The notes: generated by a model not told the origin, from the sequence alone. A stretch of 8,593 nucleotides of DNA from Chitinophagales bacterium (GCA_013298445.1 JAAFHQ010000223.1:1-8593); one strand, 5' to 3'; shown: positions 1 through 6,540, counted from the first letter of the stretch. Translations and numbers: made by a program.

Positions 1-23
1 CCTACACCACGCTCTTCCGATCT
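1..23. other. Residual Illumina adapter sequence (artefact)
   Basis: The first 23 bases match the 3' end of the Illumina TruSeq universal adapter (ending GCTCTTCCGATCT) with a single difference at base 8 (C where the adapter has G). This is library-construction sequence, not genome. It marks the left edge as a contig end and means the adjoining gene is truncated artificially. The murI reading frame happens to stay open through it, so an automatic gene caller would append about seven false residues. Confidence 0.95.
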
Positions 24-702
24 GTCCATTATCCCCGAGTTTTTGAGCTACTTCCTCGGCTACTACCAGCGTAGAATCAAGTACTTCAACCTGGTGTTTA
101 AAGTAATCTTCGATGTCTTGCCGGATCAATGGGTAATGGGTACAAGCCAGGAGCAAGGCTTCAATGTCGCTAAAACCGGGATGGGCCAGGTAGGTATCCA
201 AAATGGCCCTACTGGCCTGATTGTGCACAAAACCTTCCTCAATCATGGGGGCGAGTAGGGGAGTGGCGAGGGATTCTACTTCCAGGCTGGGCCGTACCCG
301 GTGCAGTTGTTTGTGGTAGATGCCAGATTGGATGGTGGCTTTGGTGGCGATTACGCCTACACGGTCAAAGCCTTTTTTGGCCACTGCGCCGACCAGTGGA
401 TCAACGACATTGACAAAAAGGGCCTGTTCACGGAAAAAATCGAGCAGCACATCATACGCCGCCGAAGAGGCTGAATTACATGCCACCACGATCATTTTGC
501 AACCTTGATCGAGCAGGAATTTACTGATGCGCAAACAATAATAGCGGATGGCGTCGGCGGATTTGTCGCCGTAAGGTAGGTGGGCAGTATCGCCAAAATA
601 GATGATCTCTTCGTTCGGTAATTTTTTAACAATGGCATTGGCCACCGTTAAACCTCCAATTCCTGAGTCAAAAACACCAATAGGTTGAGATGCGAGAGCC
701 AT
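24..702 (-). CDS. murI: Glutamate racemase, 3'-truncated by contig end
   Basis: Cytoplasmic cofactor-independent racemase that converts L-glutamate to D-glutamate for peptidoglycan stem peptides. About 226 genuine residues are present; the family is usually 260-280, so roughly the last 40 are missing at the contig edge. The start is ATG at 702, giving the N-terminal motif VFDSGIGG (residues 10-17, with the conserved Asp-Ser). The YFGDTAHLPYG motif lies at about 35-45. Both catalytic cysteines are visible: C75 in ACNSAS and C188 in LLACTHYPL, with the conserved His two residues later. A conserved Glu-rich MIEEG segment is at about 153-157. It is the last gene of a minus-strand series after two OmpH/Skp genes, an order common in Bacteroidota. 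The 130-bp gap from the upstream gene holds a long inverted repeat, so cotranscription is possible but not shown. No Shine-Dalgarno sequence is evident. Confidence 0.96.
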
Positions 703-710
703 AAAATGCT

Positions 711-828
711 AAAAGGTTGAGAAGTTGAGGTGTTTAGGTGTTGAGAAGTTGAGGCTACCGCAGCAACTTAGACAAGAATGTTGTTCAATCCGCTGCGGTA
801 GCCCCAACTTCTCAACTTCTCAACCTCT
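711..828. repeat. Intergenic palindromic repeat, family 1 copy A
   Basis: A long imperfect hairpin fills the gap between the second OmpH gene and murI. The main arms are 740-764 and 792-816 (25 bp, one non-Watson-Crick position, 752/804). Outer parts of both arms carry tandem GTTGAGAA-like units; the 15-mer GTTGAGAAGTTGAGG occurs at both 716-730 and 740-754. Inside the arms, the minus-strand RNA can continue pairing up to an apical ACAA-N5-TTGT stem-loop (772-784). It is clearly related to the element at 6423-6519, sharing GAGGCTACCGC, AGCAACTTA and the apical stem. No T-run follows the stem on the minus strand, so it is not a typical intrinsic terminator. Confidence 0.85.
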
Positions 829-832
829 GCTA

Positions 833-1339
833 CTAGAGTCCCAGTTTTTTCTTTACCATAGGCGCTACGTCCATCGTTGCATCAAAGTACAACAGGATAC
901 CCTGGTCAAAAATGTAGGTATACCCACCTTCAGTAGCCACTGCTTTTACAGCAGCATTGAACTCGTCCAAAATAGGCTTCAACAGCGTATCTCTTTTGGT
1001 TTGGAGCAACTGGCTCATTTCTTGTTCGTAAGCAAGAATTTTCTGGCGTTCTTCCTCGAGTTTCTTCTCTTCTTCTTCCTGCTGTTTGGGTGGTACCAAA
1101 CCAGCCTCTACTCGCTTCTGGAAGTCTTGTACCTTGGTTTGGAAGGCAGTGACCATATCCTGGCCTTTCTTTTGCAATTGCTTTTGATAAGCCTCCATAT
1201 CAGAGTCAGCCTGCTTCACCTTAGGCAGTTCTGCCATCATAGCTTGTGAATTGATGTAGCCAAATTTTTGAGCTTGGAGGGCTACAGTACAAAACACTGC
1301 GAAGATGAACATAAAGCCTGTCTTCATAAACTTGTTCAT
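833..1339 (-). CDS. OmpH/Skp-family periplasmic chaperone (second of pair)
   Basis: Predicted periplasmic chaperone that would hold unfolded outer-membrane proteins on their way to the BAM complex. The protein has 168 residues, normal for the family. Residues 1-23 form a signal peptide (Lys near the start, hydrophobic core, ALQA cleavage site before Gln24). The mature protein begins with the family's short strand KFGYINSQAMM. It then has a long charged helical, coiled-coil-like section (about 40-125) including a Gln/Glu/Lys-rich stretch, and returns to a C-terminal strand region with GGYTYIFDQG, the usual OmpH ending. It starts at ATG 1339, only 69 bp after the preceding OmpH paralogue. That gap has a possible promoter and a small inverted repeat, so it may be transcribed both with its neighbour and separately. 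The family call is firm; the client proteins are unknown. Confidence 0.92.
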   Translation of the reverse strand: MNKFMKTGFMFIFAVFCTVALQAQKFGYINSQAMMAELPKVKQADSDMEAYQKQLQKKGQDMVTAFQTKVQDFQKRVEAGLVPPKQQEEEEKKLEEERQKILAYEQEMSQLLQTKRDTLLKPILDEFNAAVKAVATEGGYTYIFDQGILLYFDATMDVAPMVKKKLGL

Positions 1340-1353
1340 TGTTGTCCGTATTT

Positions 1354-1387
1354 GCGATTTTAAATTTTCGAATTGTCCGAAAATCGC
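1354..1387 (-). promoter_or_regulatory. Small inverted repeat in leader of second OmpH gene
   Basis: Perfect 8-bp arms GCGATTTT (1354-1361) and AAAATCGC (1380-1387) flank an 18-nt loop. It lies between a putative -7 box (1389-1396) and the ATG at 1339, so it would fall in or at the start of the 5' leader. TTGTCCG also occurs twice nearby (about 1343-1349 and 1373-1379). It could be an operator or an RNA hairpin; AT-rich chance similarity is also possible. Confidence 0.4.
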
Positions 1388-1388
1388 G

Positions 1389-1417
1389 CAAAAATAACCT
1401 TTTTCAGATTATTTCAA
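1389..1417 (-). promoter_or_regulatory. Possible Bacteroidota-type promoter for second OmpH gene
   Basis: On the minus strand TATTTTTG (1396 to 1389) fits the Bacteroidota -7 consensus TAnnTTTG. A TTG triplet (1417 to 1415) lies 18 nt upstream, slightly shorter than the usual 19-21. The TTG lies inside the last codons of the upstream OmpH gene. The predicted transcript would begin around 1383 and have a leader of roughly 45 nt. Confidence 0.45.
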
Positions 1418-1939
1418 GCGATTGATGATGTCATCGGTCTTGTCGTACTGCGGATTAGAAAAAATCATACCCGCTGAACCACCTTTGTCGAAGATGAAAT
1501 CATAGCCACGCTCTTTTGCGTAAGCTTCGATGGCCGCGTAAACACGATCCTGGATGGGCTGCACCAACTCTTTGCGGCGTTGGAACAGGTCTCCATCGGG
1601 TGAAAAGCGTTTGCGTTGCATTTCGCGAACCTCCGATTCTTTCTTCACAATCTCGTCTTCACGCTGTCTGCGGGCTTCGTCACTCAAAAGGACTTGCTCT
1701 GCTTGAAAACGGTTGTATAGGCTCTTAATTTTATCGTATTCCTGTGCAATTTCCTGGCGCCAGCGGGCGGCCATCTTGTCCAATTCATCACCAGCAGCCT
1801 TGTATTCATTGACACTTTCGAGGATGCGGGATACATCAACACTGGCAATACGTTGGGCTTGTACCATCAGGGCAAAAGCTGGAACCAAGGCCAGAACCAA
1901 TATTGCTTTCTTAATGAGGTTGAATGTTTGTTCCTTCAT
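1409..1939 (-). CDS. OmpH/Skp-family periplasmic chaperone (first of pair)
   Basis: Predicted periplasmic outer-membrane-protein chaperone, paralogous to the next gene downstream. The chosen start is ATG 1939, giving 176 residues that open directly with a good signal peptide (MKEQTFNLIKK, hydrophobic core, VQA cleavage site before Gln29). An upstream in-frame ATG at 2014 would add 25 residues (several polar and basic) ahead of that signal peptide and is unlikely. The mature N-terminus RIASVDVSRIL is the family's first strand. Residues 45-115 are strongly charged and helical, and residues about 145-154 (RGYDFIFDKG) are the conserved OmpH C-terminal strand. In many Bacteroidota, bamA lies just upstream of such a pair; here mscS is upstream, across a 145-bp gap. 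Sequence divergence from its partner suggests an old duplication with separate roles. Confidence 0.92.
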   Translation of the reverse strand: MKEQTFNLIKKAILVLALVPAFALMVQAQRIASVDVSRILESVNEYKAAGDELDKMAARWRQEIAQEYDKIKSLYNRFQAEQVLLSDEARRQREDEIVKKESEVREMQRKRFSPDGDLFQRRKELVQPIQDRVYAAIEAYAKERGYDFIFDKGGSAGMIFSNPQYDKTDDIINRLK

Positions 1940-2084
1940 GGAAGTTCTATTTTTGTTTTGTGACGAAAATTTGCAATAATGTAACGGGAAGTTTGGGGAA
2001 AAGAAAAGCGACAAAGGATGGTTTAACTAATGCTTAACCAATGCAGGCCCTATAGCGCTCGGTATAACAAAATTTTAGCATTTT
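1940..2084. other. Intergenic region between mscS-like gene and first OmpH gene
   Basis: This 145-bp gap should hold the promoter of the OmpH genes, but I see no exact TAnnTTTG box on the minus strand. The only structure noted is a weak bulged inverted repeat, TGGTTTAA (2019-2026) against TTAACCA (2034-2040). Unlike the other long co-directional gaps in this window, it has no long palindrome. Confidence 0.4.
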
Positions 2085-3443
2085 TTACCGCCCCTTTAAC
2101 GTTTCCCAATTCCTGATCCATACATCGGTTTGGATAAAGGGAATTTCAATTTTGTGTTCCCGGAATACTCTGTCTATCTCAAAGCGGATGTCGCTTTTTA
2201 CATCTTCAATGTCCATGAATTCGGTGGACCAGAAATAAACTTCAAAGTCCAGGCTTGAGGTTCCGAACAAAACCATTCTGGCATTCACCTCGGGGGAGGG
2301 CAAGACTTTAGGGTGGTTTTTGGCCACGTCCACTAATATTTGTTTGACCAAATTAGTGTCTGAACCATAGGCTACACCTACAGCAACGGTAAAGCGGGCT
2401 ACATCATCGCCGTGGCTCCAGTTGGTCACGTTGTTGATGACCAATCGGGAATTGGGCACAATCACACTGCGGTTGTCACGAGTTTGGACTACAGAGGTAC
2501 GGGGGCCAATGCGGCGCACTTTACCCACCAGGCCGTCCAACTCCACCCAGTCACCTACTTCCACCGAACGTTCAAACAACAACAAAATCCCCGAAAAGAA
2601 GTCGTTAAAAGTTTGTTGCAAACCAATCCCCACGCCCACCAATAAGGCAACCGCACCACCCGCAATAACGGTGATGTTCACGCCTACAAAATGAAGGGCG
2701 ATCATTCCGGCAATAAAATAGATGAGGTAATTGACGAGTTGGTTGAAAGCAAATTGTGACCCAATGTTGATGCTGCGGCGGCGGTAAAAATTGGCCAAAA
2801 ACAAATGGATAATCAGCCAAATCAGGAGTTGCGCCAGTAAAATAACCAAAGATGCGATCAGTACATTGGAAATGCGCAGGGCATAGTTACCCTTGCCTAC
2901 TTTACCCTCAAAAAAAGTGAAGTCAGTTTGAAACAAACTCAGCATCGCCATCAAGGTAATGACGTAAACCGCATATTTAATGTACCGATTGGAGGTGCTG
3001 AAGGTACGTTGCAAACCACTGCTACCCCCACCCAAAATTGGATTTTTTACTGTCCCTTGAGCTTTAAAAAACTTGCGCAAAATAACCCGACCTAAAATCA
3101 GGTCTACAATGAAGGCAGTTTGCCAAAGCATCAGCCCCTGGATCAGCGTAGAAATCCCAATCCAGCGCATTTTATCCTGATACAAGGTGTAGTCTACCTT
3201 ACAAGTCCACATCCAGGTCAGGATGATCAGGTATAAAAAAAGTGGTTGAAAGCGCCGTCTTACTTGTCGCCGCCGGACTTGTTCTACCTCAAATCGGCGG
3301 AATAACTTGCGCAACAACCAGAACATGATCAGCCAGTCGAGTGCCAACAAGCCCAATGTTTGTAATGAGGCAATTGTTAATTGTGCACCACTTATTTGAA
3401 AACTACCTAACTCAAGGATTATTTTGGACCAAAAGTTTTCCAT
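2085..3443 (-). CDS. MscS-family mechanosensitive ion channel
   Basis: Inner-membrane channel expected to open under membrane tension and release solutes during hypo-osmotic shock. I chose ATG 3443 (452 residues, MENFWSKIILELG...). The longer start at 3512 would overlap the divergent adenine deaminase start and use up the entire divergent promoter region. The N-terminal half has about four hydrophobic helices, with a basic Arg-rich loop near residue 60. The pore-lining TM3 is the Gly/Ala-rich GGAVALLVGVGIGLQQ (residues about 256-271), followed by the highly conserved NDFFSGILLLFERSVEVGD and the beta domain with VPNSRLVINNVTNWS. The C-terminal alpha/beta vestibule domain is complete. Length and extra N-terminal helices place it among the larger MscS homologues rather than the 286-residue E. 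coli MscS. It lies upstream of the OmpH pair. Confidence 0.94.
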   Translation of the reverse strand: MENFWSKIILELGSFQISGAQLTIASLQTLGLLALDWLIMFWLLRKLFRRFEVEQVRRRQVRRRFQPLFLYLIILTWMWTCKVDYTLYQDKMRWIGISTLIQGLMLWQTAFIVDLILGRVILRKFFKAQGTVKNPILGGGSSGLQRTFSTSNRYIKYAVYVITLMAMLSLFQTDFTFFEGKVGKGNYALRISNVLIASLVILLAQLLIWLIIHLFLANFYRRRSINIGSQFAFNQLVNYLIYFIAGMIALHFVGVNITVIAGGAVALLVGVGIGLQQTFNDFFSGILLLFERSVEVGDWVELDGLVGKVRRIGPRTSVVQTRDNRSVIVPNSRLVINNVTNWSHGDDVARFTVAVGVAYGSDTNLVKQILVDVAKNHPKVLPSPEVNARMVLFGTSSLDFEVYFWSTEFMDIEDVKSDIRFEIDRVFREHKIEIPFIQTDVWIRNWETLKGR

Positions 3444-3504
3444 ATTTACGCTATTAAAAAATGCAGTATTGGCATTTTTAAAGTTCAAAGAACGATAAAA
3501 AAAC
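3444..3504. promoter_or_regulatory. Divergent intergenic region of mscS-like gene and adenine deaminase
   Basis: Only 61 AT-rich bases separate the two divergent start codons, so both promoters must lie here or reach into the coding regions. I find no convincing TAnnTTTG box on either strand. An A-run (3497-3503) directly precedes the deaminase ATG, a common feature of translation starts in SD-poor Bacteroidota. Confidence 0.5.
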
Positions 3505-5130
3505 ATGATCATCCAAGGCCAGATTATTGATATTCACCAAAGAAGGATTTTTCCGGGGGAGCTGCAAATTTCCCAGGGTTTCATCAAACAGATTCGCCCA
3601 TTACAAAGTGCGCCGCAGCGGTACATCTTGCCAGGACTGGTGGATGCCCATGTACACATCGAGAGTTCCATGCTGATTCCCTCCGAATTCGCACGACTGG
3701 CCGTGGTGCAGGGAACGGTGGCAACGGTGTCGGACCCACATGAAATCGCCAATGTGTTGGGCATTGCCGGAGTGGAGTACATGATTCAAAATGGGCAACA
3801 AACCCCGTTCAAGTTTTTCTTCGGCGCACCCTCCTGTGTACCAGCTACCACTTTTGAAACCGCTGGCGCGGTGATTGATGCGGATGGAGTTAAAACCCTG
3901 TTGGACAAACCCGAAGTCAAATACCTGGCTGAAATGATGAATTACCCGGGGGTACTTTTTGCGGATGAAGGGGTGATGGCGAAAATCAAGATTGCACAAC
4001 AGCTGGGCAAACCCATCGATGGCCATGCGCCCGGGCTACGGGGAGCAGATGCGCAACGCTATTTTGCGGAAGGCATCAGCACCGATCACGAATGTTTTAG
4101 TTATGATGAGGCTTTGGAAAAATTAAAACTGGGGGTAAAGGTGCTGATCCGGGAAGGCAGTGCCGCCAAAAATTTTGCTGCATTGATTGATTTATTGCCC
4201 CAATTCCCGGCACAAATCATGTTTTGTTCCGACGATAAACACCCCGACGACCTGATTCAGGGCCACATCAATCAACTAGTGGCTCGTGCCCTAATGGGTG
4301 GTTGTGATTTGTACGACACCATCCGTGCGGCAACCATCAACCCTGTGGAGCATTACAAACTGGAAGTGGGTTTATTGCGAGAAGGTGACCCCGCCGACCT
4401 GATCGTGGTGGAAGATCTGAGTTCCTTTGAAGTGGTGGAAACCTACATCAATGGACAAATGGTGGCTCGCCGGGGGCAAAGCCTGTTGCAATCCGTAAAA
4501 GCAGCCGTGCCCAACCAGTTCAATACTTCCCTAAAAAAGCCCCAGGATTTTGCGGTTCCATTTGGCAAAGGGGGCAAAGTTCGGGTCATCGAAGCCATCA
4601 ATGGTGAAATTGTCACCAAGAGTTCTTTGGCCGATCTGCCCAGTATCGCGGGCATGGTGCTGAGTGACGTCAATCAGGATATTTTAAAAATCACGGTCGT
4701 CAATCGTTACGCCGATGCGACACCCGCGGTAGCTTTTATCAAAAATTTTGGCCTGAAAGAAGGGGCAATCGCTTCCTGTGTGGGCCACGATTCCCACAAC
4801 ATCATAGCGGTAGGGGTGGATGACGCTTCGATTTGTAAAGCGGTGAATGCCATCATTCGCTCGAAAGGAGGCATCTCAGCCGTTAATCATCAGGAAGAAA
4901 AAGTGCTGCCGCTACCCGTAGCCGGAATCATGACCAATGCCGATGGCTACCAAACGGCCAAACTGTACAGCGAGATTGATCATTTTGTCAAAGAAAACCT
5001 GGGTTCTACCTTACATGCGCCCTTTATGACTTTGTCCTTTATGGCTCTACTGGTGATTCCCGATCTCAAACTCAGCGATTCGGGTTTGTTCAGTGGAAAA
5101 GACTTTGCTTTTGTGGAACTATTCACATAA
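3505..5130 (+). CDS. ade: Adenine deaminase
   Basis: Metal-dependent amidohydrolase that hydrolyses adenine to hypoxanthine plus ammonia in cytoplasmic purine salvage. The 541 residues are slightly shorter than the 577-588 of the B. subtilis and E. coli enzymes but contain the whole family architecture. A small N-terminal beta domain (1-42) is followed by the TIM-barrel entry LPGLVDAHVHIESS with H49 and H51, then SDPHEIANV (76-84), LAEMMN with E143, DGHAPGL with H174, STDHE with H195, and the acidic FCSDDKHPDDL (240-250). The closing beta sandwich follows GDPADLIVVED. The C-terminal ADE-specific domain includes GHDSHNIIAVG and GGISAV. The start is ATG 3505, after an A-rich stretch. The gene is transcribed away from the mscS-like gene, and no purine genes are adjacent. 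Its 3' end appears to contain the promoter of the next gene. Confidence 0.96.
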   Translation: MIIQGQIIDIHQRRIFPGELQISQGFIKQIRPLQSAPQRYILPGLVDAHVHIESSMLIPSEFARLAVVQGTVATVSDPHEIANVLGIAGVEYMIQNGQQTPFKFFFGAPSCVPATTFETAGAVIDADGVKTLLDKPEVKYLAEMMNYPGVLFADEGVMAKIKIAQQLGKPIDGHAPGLRGADAQRYFAEGISTDHECFSYDEALEKLKLGVKVLIREGSAAKNFAALIDLLPQFPAQIMFCSDDKHPDDLIQGHINQLVARALMGGCDLYDTIRAATINPVEHYKLEVGLLREGDPADLIVVEDLSSFEVVETYINGQMVARRGQSLLQSVKAAVPNQFNTSLKKPQDFAVPFGKGGKVRVIEAINGEIVTKSSLADLPSIAGMVLSDVNQDILKITVVNRYADATPAVAFIKNFGLKEGAIASCVGHDSHNIIAVGVDDASICKAVNAIIRSKGGISAVNHQEEKVLPLPVAGIMTNADGYQTAKLYSEIDHFVKENLGSTLHAPFMTLSFMALLVIPDLKLSDSGLFSGKDFAFVELFT

Positions 5131-5142
5131 TCAATATCTTTG
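5110..5142 (+). promoter_or_regulatory. Bacteroidota-type promoter of the PAP2-like gene
   Basis: TTTG at 5110-5113 and TATCTTTG at 5135-5142 are separated by 21 nt, an excellent fit to the Bacteroidota consensus TTTG-N19-21-TAnnTTTG. The -33 box lies inside the last codons of adenine deaminase and the -7 box just after its stop. Transcription would begin near 5148, about 23 nt before the ATG at 5171. This favours independent expression of the PAP2-like gene and supports the 5171 start. Confidence 0.65.
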
Positions 5143-5170
5143 TGCTGAAAATTTTTTAATCCAAGGTTTC

Positions 5171-5839
5171 ATGCAAGTTTTTGCCAAAATCGTTTCAATC
5201 ATTTTTCATCCATTGCTGGTGTTGACCTACATGTTGGTGTTGTTTTTGCTGATCAATCCCTACATTTTTGGTGTACACAATATTGCGGAGCCTTTTGGGA
5301 TGCAACTGGTTTTGCGGGTGTTTTTGTCTTCTTTTTTCATTCCTATGGTTGCGGTGCTGATGTTGCGTTTTACGGGTTTGGTGCAATCCCTGGAAATGCC
5401 CGACCGGCAGGAACGCATCATTCCTTATATTGTTACGGGAATTTTTTACCTCTGGTTGTTCCGCAATTTAGTGGACAATACCACCATTCCCCGTTTGTTT
5501 ACCAGTTTTGCCCTGGGCACTACTATTGCCCTGTTCCTGGCATTTTTCATCAATCTTTTTTCCAAAATCAGTGCCCATGCCGTGGGGATGGGAGGAATCA
5601 TCGGGATGCTGGTGTTGCTGATGAGCTATTTTCCTGATTATAACGCAATCGCCATCCCTGTTCAAGGGGGTGAAGTGCTGGAAATCAGTACCACGGCACT
5701 GCTGCTGTTTGTTTTGATCTTGGCGGGCTTGGTGGGTACTTCACGTTTGAGTTTAAAAGCCCACGAGCCAATGGATTTGTACGGTGGCTACTTTATTGGC
5801 TTTGTTGGACAAATGATTGCCCTACGTTTTATCATGTAA
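5171..5839 (+). CDS. PAP2-like integral membrane protein
   Basis: A 222-residue, very hydrophobic protein with about six membrane helices. It resembles the type 2 phosphatidic acid phosphatase (PAP2) fold, whose members dephosphorylate lipid or isoprenoid phosphates at the membrane. The third PAP2 motif SR-x5-H-x3-D is intact (S191, R192, H198, D202). The second motif, normally PSGH, is degenerate: ISAH with H136. The first motif is replaced by a basic DRQERIIP segment (78-85). Catalysis is therefore uncertain, although both histidines remain. The start is ATG 5171, which opens on the first membrane helix and follows a good promoter; an in-frame GTG at 5093 would lie inside ade and precede the promoter. 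The stop codon is the first three bases of a long inverted repeat. It could be an undecaprenyl- or phospholipid-phosphate phosphatase or a non-enzymatic relative. Confidence 0.72.
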   Translation: MQVFAKIVSIIFHPLLVLTYMLVLFLLINPYIFGVHNIAEPFGMQLVLRVFLSSFFIPMVAVLMLRFTGLVQSLEMPDRQERIIPYIVTGIFYLWLFRNLVDNTTIPRLFTSFALGTTIALFLAFFINLFSKISAHAVGMGGIIGMLVLLMSYFPDYNAIAIPVQGGEVLEISTTALLLFVLILAGLVGTSRLSLKAHEPMDLYGGYFIGFVGQMIALRFIM

Positions 5840-5954
5840 GTGAAAAGTGAAAAGTGAAAAATAATATGCTTGCTGGTTTGTGAAATGATGATATGGACGG
5901 TGGAAGACAAAAGGTGAACCTGCTTTTCACTTTTCATTTTTCATTTTTCACTTA
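5837..5954. repeat. Long inverted repeat with GTGAAAA units (family 2)
   Basis: Arms 5837-5860 and 5931-5954 pair over 24 bp with two exceptions, both G opposite T on the plus strand (G-U in plus-strand RNA). Each arm is a tandem run of 7-bp GTGAAAA-type units (GTGAAAA three times on the left; TTTTCAC/TTTTCAT variants on the right). The 70-nt loop has no obvious gene. The left arm begins with the stop codon of the PAP2-like gene. It is unrelated in sequence to the other palindromes in the window but has the same design. Confidence 0.8.
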
Positions 5955-5968
5955 ATTCCCGTATTTTA

Positions 5969-5988
5969 GTCAGCGAAAACCCGCTGAC
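5969..5988 (+). promoter_or_regulatory. Perfect hairpin abutting the OmpA-like start codon
   Basis: GTCAGCG (5969-5975) and CGCTGAC (5982-5988) form a perfect 7-bp stem with a 6-nt AAAACC loop, ending one base before the ATG at 5990. A weak -7-like box TATTTTAG (5962-5969) overlaps its left edge. It could act as a DNA operator or as RNA structure limiting ribosome access. Confidence 0.5.
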
Positions 5989-5989
5989 C

Positions 5990-6421
5990 ATGAAAGGATT
6001 ATTCTACGCATTCATCTTCCTGAGTTCTACTACCTGGGCCTGGGGCCAACAACACCTCATCGGAGATGGGAAAGCCCCTTATCATATCTTCAGTATTTAT
6101 TTTGGAGGTGGTTCTCATTACATTGATAAAGAGCAAATCGATGCCTTGAATAAATTCCTGGATGAAATTCCGGACGTGGATAGTCACGACGTGAGCATTC
6201 ATGGCCATACCGACAACATTGGCGGGGCGGAATACAACCAATGGCTTTCTCAAATGCGCTCAGACAATTCCTTACGCTTGTTGCTGGATAAAGGCCTGCG
6301 GAGTGAAATGATTTCCATCCAGGATTTTGGCCAGTTCAATCCACTTTTCGACAATTCGACCTGGGAGGGCAGGCGCAAAAACCGCAGGGTGGATGTGATT
6401 GTGTGGCCGCCAATACAGTGA
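5990..6421 (+). CDS. Secreted standalone OmpA-like domain protein
   Basis: A 143-residue exported protein consisting of a signal peptide and essentially one OmpA C-terminal-like (peptidoglycan-binding) domain. Residues 1-19 are hydrophobic (MKGLFYAFIFL..TWAWG), with probable cleavage near Gly19/Gln20; there is no lipobox Cys, so a lipoprotein is unlikely. The domain shows SIYFGGGSHYID (35-46), GHTDNIGGAEYN (72-83) with ligand-binding D75, LSQMR (86-90) with R90, and the closing RRKNRRVDV. These match the residues that bind diaminopimelate in OmpA-type domains. It has no beta barrel, TPR or PD40 repeats, unlike many larger Bacteroidota OmpA proteins. It is probably periplasmic and bound to the cell wall. 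It sits alone between two palindromic intergenic repeats, and a hairpin touches its start codon. The domain assignment is strong; the role is unknown. Confidence 0.88.
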   Translation: MKGLFYAFIFLSSTTWAWGQQHLIGDGKAPYHIFSIYFGGGSHYIDKEQIDALNKFLDEIPDVDSHDVSIHGHTDNIGGAEYNQWLSQMRSDNSLRLLLDKGLRSEMISIQDFGQFNPLFDNSTWEGRRKNRRVDVIVWPPIQ

Positions 6422-6422
6422 A

Positions 6423-6519
6423 AGTTTAGGGGTTGAGGAGTTGAGGCTACCGCGAGCAACTTAAACAAGGATTTTGTCTAAGTTGCTCGCGGTAGCCTCA
6501 ACTCCTCAACTTCTAAACT
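6423..6519. repeat. Intergenic palindromic repeat, family 1 copy B
   Basis: A near-perfect long hairpin directly after the OmpA-like gene. Arms 6432-6463 and 6479-6510 match without error over 32 bp. Pairing extends outward to 6423/6519, with two G-T positions at 6430/6512 and 6431/6511. It extends inward, past one A-C mismatch (6464/6478), to an apical ACAA/TTGT stem with a GGATT loop. The arms contain GTTGAGGA/GTTTAGG units around a GCTACCGCGAGC core. This is the better-preserved relative of the element at 711-828. No T-run follows, so a standard intrinsic terminator is not supported, though the RNA stem would be very stable. Confidence 0.92.
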
Positions 6520-6540
6520 CCTAAACTCAACTACAATCCC

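Noticed and set aside
740..816. Intrinsic terminator between the second OmpH gene and murI
   Set aside because: The stem is long, but no U-run follows it on the minus strand and the loop region is far larger than in standard terminators.
725..1249. Plus-strand open frame of 174 codons
   Set aside because: It lies antisense to the clear OmpH gene and inside the palindromic repeat; its Leu/Phe-rich product is what antisense reading of a Glu/Lys/Gln-rich coiled coil gives.
1940..2014. Longer start at 2014 for the first OmpH gene
   Set aside because: It would place 25 additional residues, several polar and basic, before an otherwise well-formed signal peptide.
3444..3512. Longer MscS start at 3512
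   Set aside because: It would overlap the divergent adenine deaminase start and leave no room for a promoter; the 3443 start opens with a typical N-terminus.
5093..5170. GTG start extending the PAP2-like protein by 26 residues
   Set aside because: It would begin inside adenine deaminase, precede the good promoter at 5110-5142 and put a polar tail before the first membrane helix.
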